Assembly (NCBI GenBank): GCA_902495075.1
Contig: CABUVO010000025.1
Coordinates: 1 to 64,000, forward strand
DNA from: an uncultured Porphyromonadaceae bacterium
GTDB lineage: Bacteria > Bacteroidota > Bacteroidia > Bacteroidales > Muribaculaceae
Length of the DNA: 64,000 bases
Reading direction: 5' to 3'
Shown here: positions 55,023 to 63,889 of the stretch, one piece after another
How the letters are laid out: every line of letters begins with the position of its first letter
Numbering within the stretch: position 1 is the first letter of the stretch
Notes under the pieces: generated by a model
Databases searched by the model: none
Told to the model about the DNA's origin: nothing
Seen by the model: the letters and a program-made list of their open reading frames with translations, nothing else
Program-made: the position numbers and the translations under genes

Positions 55023-56738
55023 TTAAGCCTCTGCTGACTCAACTTCGGATTCTTCTACCTCTACAACATTCTGAACATTCGGAAGTTCAAGACCGAGATG
55101 TTTTTTGGCATCAAGAGCCTTAAGAACAAGCCCGAGAACGAGGGCGGCAACACCAAGACATGCAAGCATTACCAACGGAGCAGTGTAGTTATAACTAACA
55201 GATGCAACCTCTTCCGTCATGGTTCCGTTTGCGAGGGCTTCCGTGATCTGAGGATTTGTTGAATCGAGCACCTTACCGATAAGCATTGGGAAGAGCCAGA
55301 GTCCGATATTCTGAATCCAGAAGATAAGAGCATATGCCGAACCGATGATTTTTGCGTCAACAAGCTTAGGCACGCTGGGCCAAAGTGAAGCTGGCACAAG
55401 GGAGAACGATGCGCCAAGCACAAGAATGGTCAGATACGCAACCACAACGCCTCCTACAGGACTATCCTTGAACATCGGGAGAATAAACGCGAATGTGAGA
55501 TGACATGCTATAAGAAGCAATGCGCCCAAAACGAGCATCGATGCTGCTTTACCTTTGTAATCCACATACTTACCAAGTATCGGTGTGATTCCTACAGCAA
55601 GAAGAGGGAACACGGCAAAAATCGCGGCAGCGCTCTGACGCATGTAACCCATCCAGCAATAGAGCACAAGGCAACCGATTGCGACCACAAGCATTACCGA
55701 ACGCATCAACTTGCTTTTGCCGAAATTGCTTGCAAACGATGCAAATGCCACTATAAGCATCACGACATACTGCCATACGCTCACAGCATCGCTTCCCCAG
55801 AAAGAATCCGGAGCCACATCCGTAAAGGCGAGATTACACTGAAGCATGTTGACCGCATATTTCTGGAAGGGGAAAATAGCGGAATAATAAAGAACACAAA
55901 GTAGCGCAACAAGCCAGAATGCCCAGCTTGACAAGATTTTCCCAAGATCGCTGATCTTGAAAGGATCATCCTTCTCTTCTGCCTCTCCGGTCTGAGCATC
56001 AAGCTTCTTGTCCATAAAGAAATAGACAATGAACATTATGAGTGCAATCATGAGAAGCACCACACCGAAAGCAACCGAACGCGATACGCTTATTGTTCCT
56101 CCAAGTTCAGCAAACACCGGTGAGAAGATCATACATGTTGCCACACCAAGACGCGCAAGCGCCATCTCAGAACCCATTGCAAGTGCCATCTCACGACCTT
56201 TGAACCATTTTACGATACCACGGCTCACCGTGATTCCTGCCATCTCTACGCCGCAACCGAAGATCATAAATCCGACAGCAGAGAATTTGGCAGATGCCGG
56301 CATACCTTTATAGAAGGGTGAGATTCCTAATTCGTCAAAACCCGGGATATAATTCAGATGATTGGTAAACCAGACGTCAAGGCTGCTTCCGAGAAATGAA
56401 TCCGTAAGTGCGTACCAGTTTATCACTGCACCCACAAGCATGACCGCACCAGACAAAACAGCTGTGAAACGGACGCCCATCTTGTCGAGAATAATACCCG
56501 CAAAGATAAGGAAGAAAATAAACACATTGAGGAAAGTCTCCGATCCCTGCATAGTTCCGAATGCAGTAGAATCCCATCCTCTGGTAGACTGCAACAGGTC
56601 TTTTATCGGCGAAAGGATGTCCATGAATATATAAGAACAGAACATCGCAAACGCCAGAAGACCGAGAGCCGTCCAGCGAGCCCACGCATAATCTCTCAAA
56701 GATCCTGCCGCAGGCGAAACATTTGTAGTTGTTGCCAT
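55023..56738 (-). CDS. Major facilitator superfamily transporter
   Basis: A 571-residue membrane protein with about twelve to fourteen hydrophobic segments in two halves, joined by a charged cytoplasmic loop (DKKLDAQTGEAEEKDDPFK). Motif-A-like sequence IFAGIILDKMGVRFT follows the second helix, and GREMALAMGSEMALARLG fits the fifth. The C-terminal tail is acidic. The substrate is not evident; similar Bacteroidetes proteins are annotated only as MFS transporters. It begins a run with the Spi protein and the small membrane protein. Confidence 0.85.
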   Translation of the reverse strand: MATTTNVSPAAGSLRDYAWARWTALGLLAFAMFCSYIFMDILSPIKDLLQSTRGWDSTAFGTMQGSETFLNVFIFFLIFAGIILDKMGVRFTAVLSGAVMLVGAVINWYALTDSFLGSSLDVWFTNHLNYIPGFDELGISPFYKGMPASAKFSAVGFMIFGCGVEMAGITVSRGIVKWFKGREMALAMGSEMALARLGVATCMIFSPVFAELGGTISVSRSVAFGVVLLMIALIMFIVYFFMDKKLDAQTGEAEEKDDPFKISDLGKILSSWAFWLVALLCVLYYSAIFPFQKYAVNMLQCNLAFTDVAPDSFWGSDAVSVWQYVVMLIVAFASFASNFGKSKLMRSVMLVVAIGCLVLYCWMGYMRQSAAAIFAVFPLLAVGITPILGKYVDYKGKAASMLVLGALLLIACHLTFAFILPMFKDSPVGGVVVAYLTILVLGASFSLVPASLWPSVPKLVDAKIIGSAYALIFWIQNIGLWLFPMLIGKVLDSTNPQITEALANGTMTEEVASVSYNYTAPLVMLACLGVAALVLGLVLKALDAKKHLGLELPNVQNVVEVEESEVESAEA

Positions 56739-56833
56739 ATTGTTGTTTAATTAAATTTTAATATTTACCCATTCAGCCCTATTAAGCCACATCTTACCCC
56801 ATTAAGACCTGAAGCAGAAGGCACAACCCTAAT

Positions 56834-56861
56834 ACCTAAAGCCTAAAACCTAAAGCCTACC
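56834..56861. repeat. Telomere-like heptad repeat
   Basis: Four heptads of the type ACCTAAA/GCCTAAA (ACCTAAA, GCCTAAA, ACCTAAA, GCCTACC), immediately 3' of the thioredoxin gene. The same unit recurs at 60235-60262. Confidence 0.7.
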
Positions 56862-56862
56862 T

Positions 56863-57390
56863 TTAGTACCACGCCGGGCTGAGCAATTCATTTCTGAATT
56901 CCTTTTCGCTGATCATTCCGGTTATCCTATTGCCTTCATTTCCATCCTCATCCAAGAAAACGAAAGTGGGAACAGCCTGCACCTGATATTTATGAGCGAG
57001 TTCAGGATTCTCATCAATATCTATGGTGATGAAATTATAATCATCTCTAAAATCTTTTGCAAGCGCATGGAAGATTGGCTTCATTTTCTGACACGGACCG
57101 CACCAAGAAGCAGTAAAATCGACAATACTCGGTTTCTCATTAGAAACCATATGTGTAAGCACAATTCCATCATCATCGATATTTCCACCGGCTTCTGCAT
57201 TTCCGGCATTGTTGGAATTCTCACTCGCTTGATTCTCCAGCCCGGATGCATCCTTAGCATCTGCGGCGGTAATTGCAGCCGCAGTCTTCTCCTTTCCCAG
57301 TTCCTCTGGATTCTTATAATTGCTTTTGCCGCCACAGCTAACAAGCCCCAAAGCAAAAAGCGCAACGCATAAAAAATAACTTCTTTTCAT
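56863..57390 (-). CDS. Thioredoxin-fold lipoprotein
   Basis: A 175-residue predicted lipoprotein with lipobox LGLVSC (Cys19), a low-complexity Ala/Glu/Asn-rich linker (about 30-75), and a thioredoxin domain with the active-site WCGPC in TASWCGPCQKMKPIF, the cis-proline in VQAVPTFVF, and DENPELAHKY. It would work in periplasmic disulfide or thiol chemistry. ATG 57390 is chosen; the longer frame is read through the GC-rich tandem repeat and hides the signal peptide. It lies between pfp and the MFS gene. Confidence 0.9.
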   Translation of the reverse strand: MKRSYFLCVALFALGLVSCGGKSNYKNPEELGKEKTAAAITAADAKDASGLENQASENSNNAGNAEAGGNIDDDGIVLTHMVSNEKPSIVDFTASWCGPCQKMKPIFHALAKDFRDDYNFITIDIDENPELAHKYQVQAVPTFVFLDEDGNEGNRITGMISEKEFRNELLSPAWY

Positions 57391-57419
57391 AAATTTCAAA
57401 TTACCTAATTCTCTCCCAT

Positions 57420-57472
57420 CCCCATCTCGCCCTGTTCCGCCCCATCTCGCCCTATTCCGCCCCATCAATCCG
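57420..57472. repeat. 20-bp GC-rich tandem repeat
   Basis: Two full units of CCCCATCTCGCCCTRTTCCG (57420-57439 and 57440-57459) and a partial third. The minus strand has six runs of three or four G within about 50 bases. Confidence 0.8.
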
Positions 57473-57546
57473 AGGCGGAAAGAAAGCACATCGGAGACCT
57501 TACAATAATAACTGCAAGATCTCCGACATTATTTTATGCTTTATAT

Positions 57547-57718
57547 TATTTAAGTTTCGCAAGCTTCAACTTAAAGTTTAAGAGTTTATAAGTTTATAAG
57601 TTTATCAGATACGGATATGGCTGAGCCCACATTTATTCGCATCAAAAAAATAAACTTATAAACTGCGCATTGTGCAATAAACTTATAAACTTCAACTTTA
57701 CGCTTGCGAAAGTTGAAT
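57547..57718 (+). repeat. Dispersed intergenic repeat, copy B
   Basis: Inverted copy of the element at 50735-50899, 172 bases, about 85% identical by eye apart from two indels (one adds an extra TTATAAACT-type unit). Both ends carry the TTTCGCAAGC motif (GTTTCGCAAGC at 57554, CGCTTGCGAAA near 57701). Confidence 0.75.
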
Positions 57719-57724
57719 ATATTA

Positions 57725-59380
57725 TTATATTTCCTTGTTGTGTTCAAGAAGCAGCGTCATCGACGGACGGTCGCAGATCTCAGACGGGCCGAAATACTGA
57801 ATCGGACCGGGATACTGATAGAGAGTATTGAGTGCGAGAGTCTCACGCATAGAAGCAAACTTCAGATACGGACGGCCATTGAGATTTACGAGAGCCTTCT
57901 GTATCACAGGCTTCATCTCACCGTTACGACGCTCCATATTCATCATCATGGTGATTGGAATACCACCACAGATCCAGTTCTCTGTTTTGTCGGTAAGGTT
58001 GCGCACGCTCGACATATAGCCGGTGAGACCGGAATTGATAAGCATTGCAGCGTTATAACCGAGAGCGTATGTATAGTCAGCATCGAAGTTTGTTGGATCA
58101 GCACAGCGACCTTCATAGCCGAAGAAATGATGCTGAGCAGCAAACTTACCGCTATATTCTCCGTTTTCAGCCATTTCGTCAAGACGTTTAGCAACCATCT
58201 GGCTCAGGAGGCTTTCAGTTTCGATGAGGGAAACCTGCACATTACCATGGCTATCACGATCGAGACTGAGCTGGAGAGCAATAGTCTTGGGAAGCATCTT
58301 ATAAAGATCTGCATTTGCAGGCGACAGATGACGGTGGATAGCCTCAAGCTTCGCATTCTCTTCAAGAGATTCAAGTTCATCAGCGTATTCAACGAGAACA
58401 TCGTTAAGCTCAGCGATGAGAGTCTTCATTGAAGGTATGAATTCAATAAGACCTTCGGGAATGAGGACAGTACCGAAGTTCCATCCCAATTTTGCGCGCT
58501 CGGCGATAACATAGCAGATATAGCTTACGATATTGTCAAGAGTCATGCGCTTTGCAAGAACTTCCTCTGAGATAAGGCAAATGTTCGGCTGAGTCTCAAG
58601 TGCACACTCAAGAGCGATATGAGAAGCTGACCGACCCATCAGCTTTATGAAGTGATAATATTTCTTTGCAGAATTGCAGTCACGCTGGATATTACCGATA
58701 ACCTCGCTGTATACTTTGCAAGCTGTGTCGAAACCGAAAGATGTTTCGATCCATTCGTTCTTAAGGTCGCCGTCGATAGTCTTGGGCACACCGATAACCT
58801 GAACGCCTGCACCGATGTTCTTGTAATATTCGGCAAGCACGGCTGCATTGGTGTTTGAATCGTCACCTCCAATAATAACAAGAGCCTTGATGTTAAGTTC
58901 TTTCAGAATCTTAAGACCGGCTTCAAACTGCTCGGGAGTCTCAAGTTTTGTACGACCGGAACCAATGATGTCAAAACCACCGGTGTTGCGATATTCAGCA
59001 ATATAGCCGGCAGTCAGCTCCATGTATTGATGATTGATGAATCCTGCAGGACCCATAAGGAATCCGTAAAGGCGGTTTTCCTTGTTAAGTTTCTTAAGAC
59101 CATCGAAAATACCACTGACCACGTTGTGTCCACCGGGAGCCTGACCTCCGGAGAGGATGATACCTACGTTAAAGGGTTCCTCTACGCGTTCCGGCTTGTC
59201 ATTGTGTTCGAACTGCACGATAGGCATTCCGTAAGTGTGAGGGAATCTTTCCTTGATTTCTTCCTGATTAGCTACAGATTCGGTTGCCTCTCCAAATTTA
59301 ACTTTCACATCGCCCTGAAGATCTTTGGGCAATTTGGGCTGGTACTCAGCTCTTACTCGCTGAAGTGCACTCTTTTTCAT
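57725..59380 (-). CDS. pfp: Diphosphate-fructose-6-phosphate 1-phosphotransferase
   Basis: A 551-residue PPi-dependent phosphofructokinase of the long clade, which runs glycolysis reversibly with pyrophosphate in place of ATP. Marks: ILSGGQAPGGHNVV, the PPi-specific GGDDSNTNA, catalytic PKTIDGDLKN, and MGRSASHIALEC. Length and the N- and C-terminal extensions match the long family. A full consensus promoter sits upstream. Dispersed repeat copy B starts just after the stop. Confidence 0.95.
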   Translation of the reverse strand: MKKSALQRVRAEYQPKLPKDLQGDVKVKFGEATESVANQEEIKERFPHTYGMPIVQFEHNDKPERVEEPFNVGIILSGGQAPGGHNVVSGIFDGLKKLNKENRLYGFLMGPAGFINHQYMELTAGYIAEYRNTGGFDIIGSGRTKLETPEQFEAGLKILKELNIKALVIIGGDDSNTNAAVLAEYYKNIGAGVQVIGVPKTIDGDLKNEWIETSFGFDTACKVYSEVIGNIQRDCNSAKKYYHFIKLMGRSASHIALECALETQPNICLISEEVLAKRMTLDNIVSYICYVIAERAKLGWNFGTVLIPEGLIEFIPSMKTLIAELNDVLVEYADELESLEENAKLEAIHRHLSPANADLYKMLPKTIALQLSLDRDSHGNVQVSLIETESLLSQMVAKRLDEMAENGEYSGKFAAQHHFFGYEGRCADPTNFDADYTYALGYNAAMLINSGLTGYMSSVRNLTDKTENWICGGIPITMMMNMERRNGEMKPVIQKALVNLNGRPYLKFASMRETLALNTLYQYPGPIQYFGPSEICDRPSMTLLLEHNKEI

Positions 59381-59434
59381 GTCGTTTCTTGATATCTTGT
59401 TTTTACCTTGTCAAAATTGTTTACAATCCAGACG

Positions 59435-59465
59435 CAAAGTTAACAAATTTAATGAATTTATGCAA
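59435..59465 (-). promoter_or_regulatory. Promoter of pfp
   Basis: Minus strand TTG (59465-59463), 20-base spacer, TAACTTTG (59442-59435). The -33 box lies within the last codons of kdsB. The predicted leader is about 50 bases. Confidence 0.78.
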
Positions 59466-60213
59466 GAGAATCGAGCATTTCCTCTGCTGCCCGCAGGTCT
59501 GCCTCCGTGTCAATGCCGATGGTTGAAAACTCTGTCAGCCCGACTTTTATTCCATAACCGTTTTGCAACCATCTGAGCTGTTCCAGACTCTCAGCCTTTT
59601 CAAGGCTCGATTCAGGCAGTCTTACAATTTCCGAAAGAGTCTTCGACTTGTAGCCATAAATGCCGATATGCGTATGAAACTCAGTCTCTTTGAGCCAGTT
59701 CTTCCAATCTGTTTTTCTCACATAAGGTATTATGCTTCGTGAAAAATAAAGAGCATTCATCTCATTGGAGAAAACCACCTTCACAAGATTCGGATCAAAC
59801 AAGGCATCAAATCCTCTCGTGGCATCAAATCTCATCGCCAATGTGCCGATTTGCGCTTCAGGGTTATTCTCAAAAATCGCCACAAGTTTCTGAATCTGCT
59901 CCGGTCTGATAAATGGCTCGTCTCCTTGCACATTGATCACGACATCCGCATCACTTCCAAGCAAGCGGTATGCCTCTTCCACCCTTTCCGTGCCGCTTCT
60001 ATGCTCCCGGGAAGTCATCACCGCCTTAAAACCGGCAGCCTCAACACAATCAAATATTCTCTGATCGTCAGTTGCAACAGCAGCTTCAACACCCGCTTTT
60101 ATAACCTGACGACATACTCTTACAATCATCTCCTCCCCACCGATCTTTGCCAGCGGTTTACCCGGAAATCGACTCGATTCATACCGGGCAGGTATAATAA
60201 CTATGTATTTCAT
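59458..60213 (-). CDS. kdsB: 3-deoxy-manno-octulosonate cytidylyltransferase
   Basis: A 251-residue KdsB, which activates Kdo with CTP for lipid A-core synthesis. Marks: IPARYESSRFPGKPLAKIGG, VATDDQRIFD, VINVQGDEPFI, and YFSRSIIPYVR with the LPESSLEKAESLEQLRWL segment, all in family order. It lies 44 bases after the flippase-like gene, with heptad repeats in between. It belongs to the envelope theme of the region. Confidence 0.95.
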   Translation of the reverse strand: MKYIVIIPARYESSRFPGKPLAKIGGEEMIVRVCRQVIKAGVEAAVATDDQRIFDCVEAAGFKAVMTSREHRSGTERVEEAYRLLGSDADVVINVQGDEPFIRPEQIQKLVAIFENNPEAQIGTLAMRFDATRGFDALFDPNLVKVVFSNEMNALYFSRSIIPYVRKTDWKNWLKETEFHTHIGIYGYKSKTLSEIVRLPESSLEKAESLEQLRWLQNGYGIKVGLTEFSTIGIDTEADLRAAEEMLDSLA

Positions 60214-60234
60214 ATTGCTTAAAAAACTCCTAAT

Positions 60235-60262
60235 GCCTAAAACCTAAAGTCTAAAACCTAAC
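60235..60262. repeat. Telomere-like heptad repeat, second locus
   Basis: GCCTAAA, ACCTAAA, GTCTAAA, ACCTAAC in tandem between kdsB and the upstream gene, overlapping the stop codon of that gene. Same unit as at 56834-56861. Confidence 0.7.
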
Positions 60263-61325
60263 TCTTCCTCATTTTCCCAATGGTTTTGTTCAGCCATGAC
60301 GGAACCAGCACAGCTCCAATAAAGAGATATAGATAATACGTGATTATCCGCCAGAATATTGCCAAGATAAGCGCCATTCCAGCCGTGCCTATTATATCAC
60401 CGTAATATTCTGAAAAGAGCCATTCGCTTAGACCAGCCCCTCCCGGTGTCGGACTTATCATGAGCACAACCCAGATCACAAACTGACGGGCAAGTATCAC
60501 CCACTGATATTTGTCATCGGCTGGCACGAATCCGAAGAAAAGTGCGTTTACCACGAGGTAACGGGATGTCCATGAAAGAGCAGTGCCGCAAAATACTTCC
60601 AGCCAAAACCGAAAAGGCTTCGTCTGAAGTTCTTTTGAAGTTGCAACCATATTGGCACCCAAGCCGCTTATCTGAGACGACCATTTGCGCAACCACAGCC
60701 ATGTCGCCAACTTATCAAGCACTTTCTGAATCCATAATGGTTTCCAGATTATACCTACAAAAAGAATGAATGTCCAAGCGGTAATCAACAGATATACAGT
60801 CCAGAAAGTATATTTGATGCCGTGGGCAAATGTTGTGCCGTCGGAAGTAAAAATTTCTGATGCAGGAGTAAACAAAACAACAAAAGGACAAGCCAGAACA
60901 AAAAACAACTCATCCATAAAGAGTGTGGTCAACATCAGGGTTGTTGCCCGTCCGATCTCTATTCCTTGTGAGTTTAGAAATACCATCCCCAGAGAACTAC
61001 CTCCCACTGCCGAAGGGGTGATGCAATTGGTAAATTCACACAGCATATCCACCTTCCATGCCTGCGCCCAAGTCAGTTTCCTGTCGGTCAAAGCCCGAAA
61101 TCTCCATGTCAATCCAAAATCCCTTCCGAACATACACATGAAACCGATTATGATGCATGCTATTACACGTCCGTCGAAATGAATACTTTTCCAGATATCT
61201 GCGAAATCCTCCTTTTTCGCATCATGCACAAACATAAGCACTACTACCGCCAAACCAATTGCCACGGGCAGCATTACTTTCCAGAACGAGAATCCGGATC
61301 CTGTATGTTTCGCATCAGTGCTCAT
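60258..61325 (-). CDS. Integral membrane protein, LPG synthase TM/flippase-like (UPF0104)
   Basis: A 355-residue protein with about eight to nine membrane helices. It matches the lysylphosphatidylglycerol-synthase transmembrane family (YbhN/AglD-like) with FGRDFGLTWRFRALTDRKLTWAQAWKV, ITPSAVGGSSLGMVFL and SPTPGGAGLSEWLF. Members are thought to move or flip lipids. It overlaps the GT4 gene stop by four bases and thus is coupled to a glycosyltransferase that could supply a glycolipid substrate, which is inference. Confidence 0.85.
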   Translation of the reverse strand: MSTDAKHTGSGFSFWKVMLPVAIGLAVVVLMFVHDAKKEDFADIWKSIHFDGRVIACIIIGFMCMFGRDFGLTWRFRALTDRKLTWAQAWKVDMLCEFTNCITPSAVGGSSLGMVFLNSQGIEIGRATTLMLTTLFMDELFFVLACPFVVLFTPASEIFTSDGTTFAHGIKYTFWTVYLLITAWTFILFVGIIWKPLWIQKVLDKLATWLWLRKWSSQISGLGANMVATSKELQTKPFRFWLEVFCGTALSWTSRYLVVNALFFGFVPADDKYQWVILARQFVIWVVLMISPTPGGAGLSEWLFSEYYGDIIGTAGMALILAIFWRIITYYLYLFIGAVLVPSWLNKTIGKMRKS

Positions 61326-62515
61326 CTCTTGAATCTTCTGATAATCGCATCATAACGGTCGCAGACTTCATCCACCACATCCTCCCAGCTTCTTACAAGT
61401 GTTTCCCGCGCACCGGCTGACACCGTTTTGAGTTCGTCCGGATTATCGTGAAGGTGCCTCACAAGTTCTGCAAATTTCACGGGTGACTTATCGGTAAGAA
61501 AACCGTTTCTTCCGTCATTGATAACTTCCGAAGCTGTTGATCCTTTCAGAAGAATCGCAGGCGTACCCATTGCCGCAGCCTCTCTGACCACGAGCGGAGC
61601 GTTGTCATAAAAAGAGGGGAAAAGGAAAAGATCCGAAGCGGCATAATAATCGCTGAGAATCTCACGCTCCCTTATCACCCCATGCAATTTCACCTTATCT
61701 GAAAGTCCATAGTCGGCAATGCGTTTTTTAATATCATCGAAAGCATATCCGTTACCTATGAAATTCATTTTAAAAGGCACTAAACCATTAATTTCTTTCA
61801 GCGTATCAATGACCACATCAAGCCCTTTCTCCCAAATGTGCTGCCCCACAAACAACAGGGCTATTTCATCATCCTTGATGCCTAACTTGCGTTTGGCGCT
61901 TCTCTTATATTCACCAACATCTCCCTTGATGATCGAAGCGAAATCATTACCATTCTCCACTACCGTAAGTTTACCCTTAAAGCCATATTCCCTCACAGTA
62001 TCCTCTACCTGCGCCTGTGGAATCCACACTTCGTCACAGGCATTAAAGAAATTCAGTATGCGCTTCATTATAATCGGCACACACCACGGGGTCTTACGGA
62101 AAGAATGCTCCAGATCCGAACGATACTTGGAATGGAAAGTACCTACAAGAGGCACATTCTGGTGTTTCTTCACATACACTGCAAGCCTGCCCGAAGAGAA
62201 AGGACAATGAGAATGCAGCAACTTGAAATTTGTGTCGCGAAGACGCTTCCATATGAAAGGATCGCACTTCGGATACCCGTAGCGATACGGATGACGCGAA
62301 GCAATGGGGAGAGAAAAATACCTCACAACATCGAAAGAATACGAATTCTTCTCCGGATTCCATGGTGTTACCACACATGGTGTCCTACCCTTCTGCTGAA
62401 GCCAATAGACATAGTTTTCCACGGTCAGTGTAACGCCATCAAGAATTGGCGGGAAACTGTCGTTAAAGATTCCGTAGAGATCTTTTGCCTCAGGGTGTGA
62501 AAAGGGTCCTTTCAT
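61322..62515 (-). CDS. GT4 family glycosyltransferase
   Basis: A 397-residue GT-B glycosyltransferase. N-terminal FNDSFPPILDGVTLTVENY is the acceptor-side loop of the diacylglycerol-glucosyltransferase type. The C-terminal half has VVENGNDF, LFVGQHIWEKGLDVVIDTL, and the donor-binding SDLFLFPSFYDNAPLVVREAAAMGTPAIL with the E-x7-E pair. It may glycosylate a lipid. TAATTTTG (62531-62524, minus) sits 9 bases before the ATG and could be a -7 box giving a nearly leaderless mRNA. Confidence 0.88.
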   Translation of the reverse strand: MKGPFSHPEAKDLYGIFNDSFPPILDGVTLTVENYVYWLQQKGRTPCVVTPWNPEKNSYSFDVVRYFSLPIASRHPYRYGYPKCDPFIWKRLRDTNFKLLHSHCPFSSGRLAVYVKKHQNVPLVGTFHSKYRSDLEHSFRKTPWCVPIIMKRILNFFNACDEVWIPQAQVEDTVREYGFKGKLTVVENGNDFASIIKGDVGEYKRSAKRKLGIKDDEIALLFVGQHIWEKGLDVVIDTLKEINGLVPFKMNFIGNGYAFDDIKKRIADYGLSDKVKLHGVIREREILSDYYAASDLFLFPSFYDNAPLVVREAAAMGTPAILLKGSTASEVINDGRNGFLTDKSPVKFAELVRHLHDNPDELKTVSAGARETLVRSWEDVVDEVCDRYDAIIRRFKR

Positions 62516-62599
62516 AATTGATACAAAATTAACTTAATTTAATAACAATTAAACTATGTATTTGTAATTATTTTAATAAAAACTTTTTTTATCGCAATA

Positions 62600-62631
62600 T
62601 TTGCATGATTCAAAAAAAAGTTTTAACTTTG
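62600..62631 (+). promoter_or_regulatory. tRNA-Cys promoter
   Basis: TTTG (62600-62603), 20-base spacer, TAACTTTG (62624-62631), about 20 bases before the tRNA 5' end. The 18 bases from the -7 box on are identical to the rRNA promoter at the left end of the window. Confidence 0.85.
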
Positions 62632-62651
62632 CACTCGCAAAAGCGAAACAG

Positions 62652-62725
62652 GGTGCCATGTCCGAGTGGTTAGGTACCGGTCTGCAAAACCGTTTACAGC
62701 AGTTCGAATCTGCTTGGCACCTCCA
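62652..62725 (+). tRNA. tRNA-Cys (GCA), CCA encoded
   Basis: Acceptor stem GGTGCCA (62652-62658) pairs with TGGCACC (62715-62721). The discriminator is T (62722), as expected for tRNA-Cys, and CCA (62723-62725) is encoded. The T arm is AGCAG-TTCGAAT-CTGCT, and the anticodon loop CTGCAAA has GCA at 62684-62686. Confidence 0.96.
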
Positions 62726-62731
62726 AAAAAA

Positions 62732-62756
62732 AGCTGGATAACTTAGTTATCCAGCT
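62732..62756 (+). terminator. Terminator after tRNA-Cys
   Basis: An 11-bp stem AGCTGGATAAC / GTTATCCAGCT with a 3-base loop, followed by six T residues. It confirms a single-gene tRNA transcript. Confidence 0.9.
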
Positions 62757-62847
62757 TTTTTATTCCTCAATATTAATTTTTAACAATCAAGACAGACAGG
62801 ATTCTCGAAGAATCATTAATTACACATTTCACATTGAAAATTAAACA

Positions 62848-63837
62848 TTACTTTATTGCCTCGTACACATAAACTTCGTGCACTTCTCCGGTGTATCCTT
62901 CCTCTAAAATCGGACCCTGACTCATCCCGAGCACAATCCGTGTGCCTCTGTTGTTAAGCACAAGAAGATCATTATTGACGGGATCAATGGCTACACCCTC
63001 AATCTCGCCTGCACGTTTAAAATCCGCCATCTCTCGGAAATGTTCCACTCTCCCCTTCTGTGCACCGGCACCAATCAAACCTTTGCGCATAACCGGCTTT
63101 CCATCCTTATCGAGTTTAACGCTGAAAGGTGTATCCTTCACTACCTCTTCCCCATCTTTCAATCCCGTATAAGGCACTTCGCCCAACTCAGCCACATAAA
63201 GATTGTCTGGAATACCGTATGCTGCCTCACCGTCATCAGCAGAAAATACAATCTTGCCATCGGCTATTGTAATGCCCTGACACCAATAAGGCGTCGGCAT
63301 ACATTGCATCTTCGTGTGATACTTACCCGTTTTTAGATCATAGCAATAGACATAACGGGAATCCACCCAGTCGCTCATCCACACCATATTGCGGTCGCGA
63401 TCCACGGCAATACCCGATACCTCCACCTGTCCCGACTCTGGACTCCAGGGAAGATCCCGTTTCCATTCAAGAGTATTCGCATCATATATAGACACGGCTA
63501 TATTATAGCCACGCCCATACTCAAACCTCTCGATTCCGCAATAAATCTCCCCGTTCCACACATCAATATCGCCAAAATGATTGGCAATTTCAGGATGCCG
63601 GAACGGCTGTTTATTGACAGCCACAAGATTCCAGTCCTTATCATACTTATATAGCGCCTTGGTATCAGACACATAATAGAAACTACTGTCGACAGCAATT
63701 CCCTGCCGTCCCTCCACCGGCACTACTTTCTTGAGTCGATACTCCTTAGCAAGTCGTTGCGCATCCGCCTCCGCGAAGCCCACGCACAAGGCAACCGCCA
63801 CCCCAGCCAATATTCCCAATTTATATAAATTCTTCAT
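62848..63837 (-). CDS. Secreted protein, propeller-like, unknown function
   Basis: A 329-residue protein with a signal peptide (about 1-26, ending EADAQ). The mature part has several strands of the type GIAVDSSFYYVSDTKALYKYD, IDVWNGEIYCGIE, VSGIAVDRDRNMVWMSDWVDS, and GVAIDPVNNDLLVLNNRG, as in NHL/SMP-30-like beta-propellers. No catalytic motif can be assigned. It has its own promoter and no co-directional neighbour within the window. A small hairpin GATTCT-CGA-AGAATC (62800-62814) follows the stop. Confidence 0.75.
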   Translation of the reverse strand: MKNLYKLGILAGVAVALCVGFAEADAQRLAKEYRLKKVVPVEGRQGIAVDSSFYYVSDTKALYKYDKDWNLVAVNKQPFRHPEIANHFGDIDVWNGEIYCGIERFEYGRGYNIAVSIYDANTLEWKRDLPWSPESGQVEVSGIAVDRDRNMVWMSDWVDSRYVYCYDLKTGKYHTKMQCMPTPYWCQGITIADGKIVFSADDGEAAYGIPDNLYVAELGEVPYTGLKDGEEVVKDTPFSVKLDKDGKPVMRKGLIGAGAQKGRVEHFREMADFKRAGEIEGVAIDPVNNDLLVLNNRGTRIVLGMSQGPILEEGYTGEVHEVYVYEAIK

Positions 63838-63859
63838 CTCGAATTTCTTTAACTTCCCT

Positions 63860-63889
63860 CAAAGTTAATAAAAAATCCGCAAGCCCCAA
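63860..63889 (-). promoter_or_regulatory. Promoter of the secreted propeller-like protein
   Basis: Minus strand TTG (63889-63887), 19-base spacer, TAACTTTG (63867-63860), 23 bases before the ATG at 63837. Confidence 0.65.

Larger units (their letters stand above)
57391..57724. other. Intergenic region with tandem repeat and dispersed repeat copy B
   Basis: About 335 bases without a gene, between the pfp stop and the thioredoxin start. It holds the G-rich tandem repeat at 57420-57472 and repeat copy B at 57547-57718, which starts only 7 bases after the pfp stop. No consensus promoter for the thioredoxin gene was found. Confidence 0.7.

Noticed and set aside
57391..57489. An N-terminal extension of the thioredoxin lipoprotein
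   Set aside because: It is read through the G-rich tandem repeat and would bury the lipoprotein signal peptide that starts at 57390.
57704..58432. A 242-residue plus-strand open frame opposite pfp
   Set aside because: It lies antisense within the conserved pfp gene, has no family features, and begins inside the repeat region.
56834..60262. The short heptad tracts as a CRISPR array
   Set aside because: Units are 7 bases with no spacers, and no cas genes are present.
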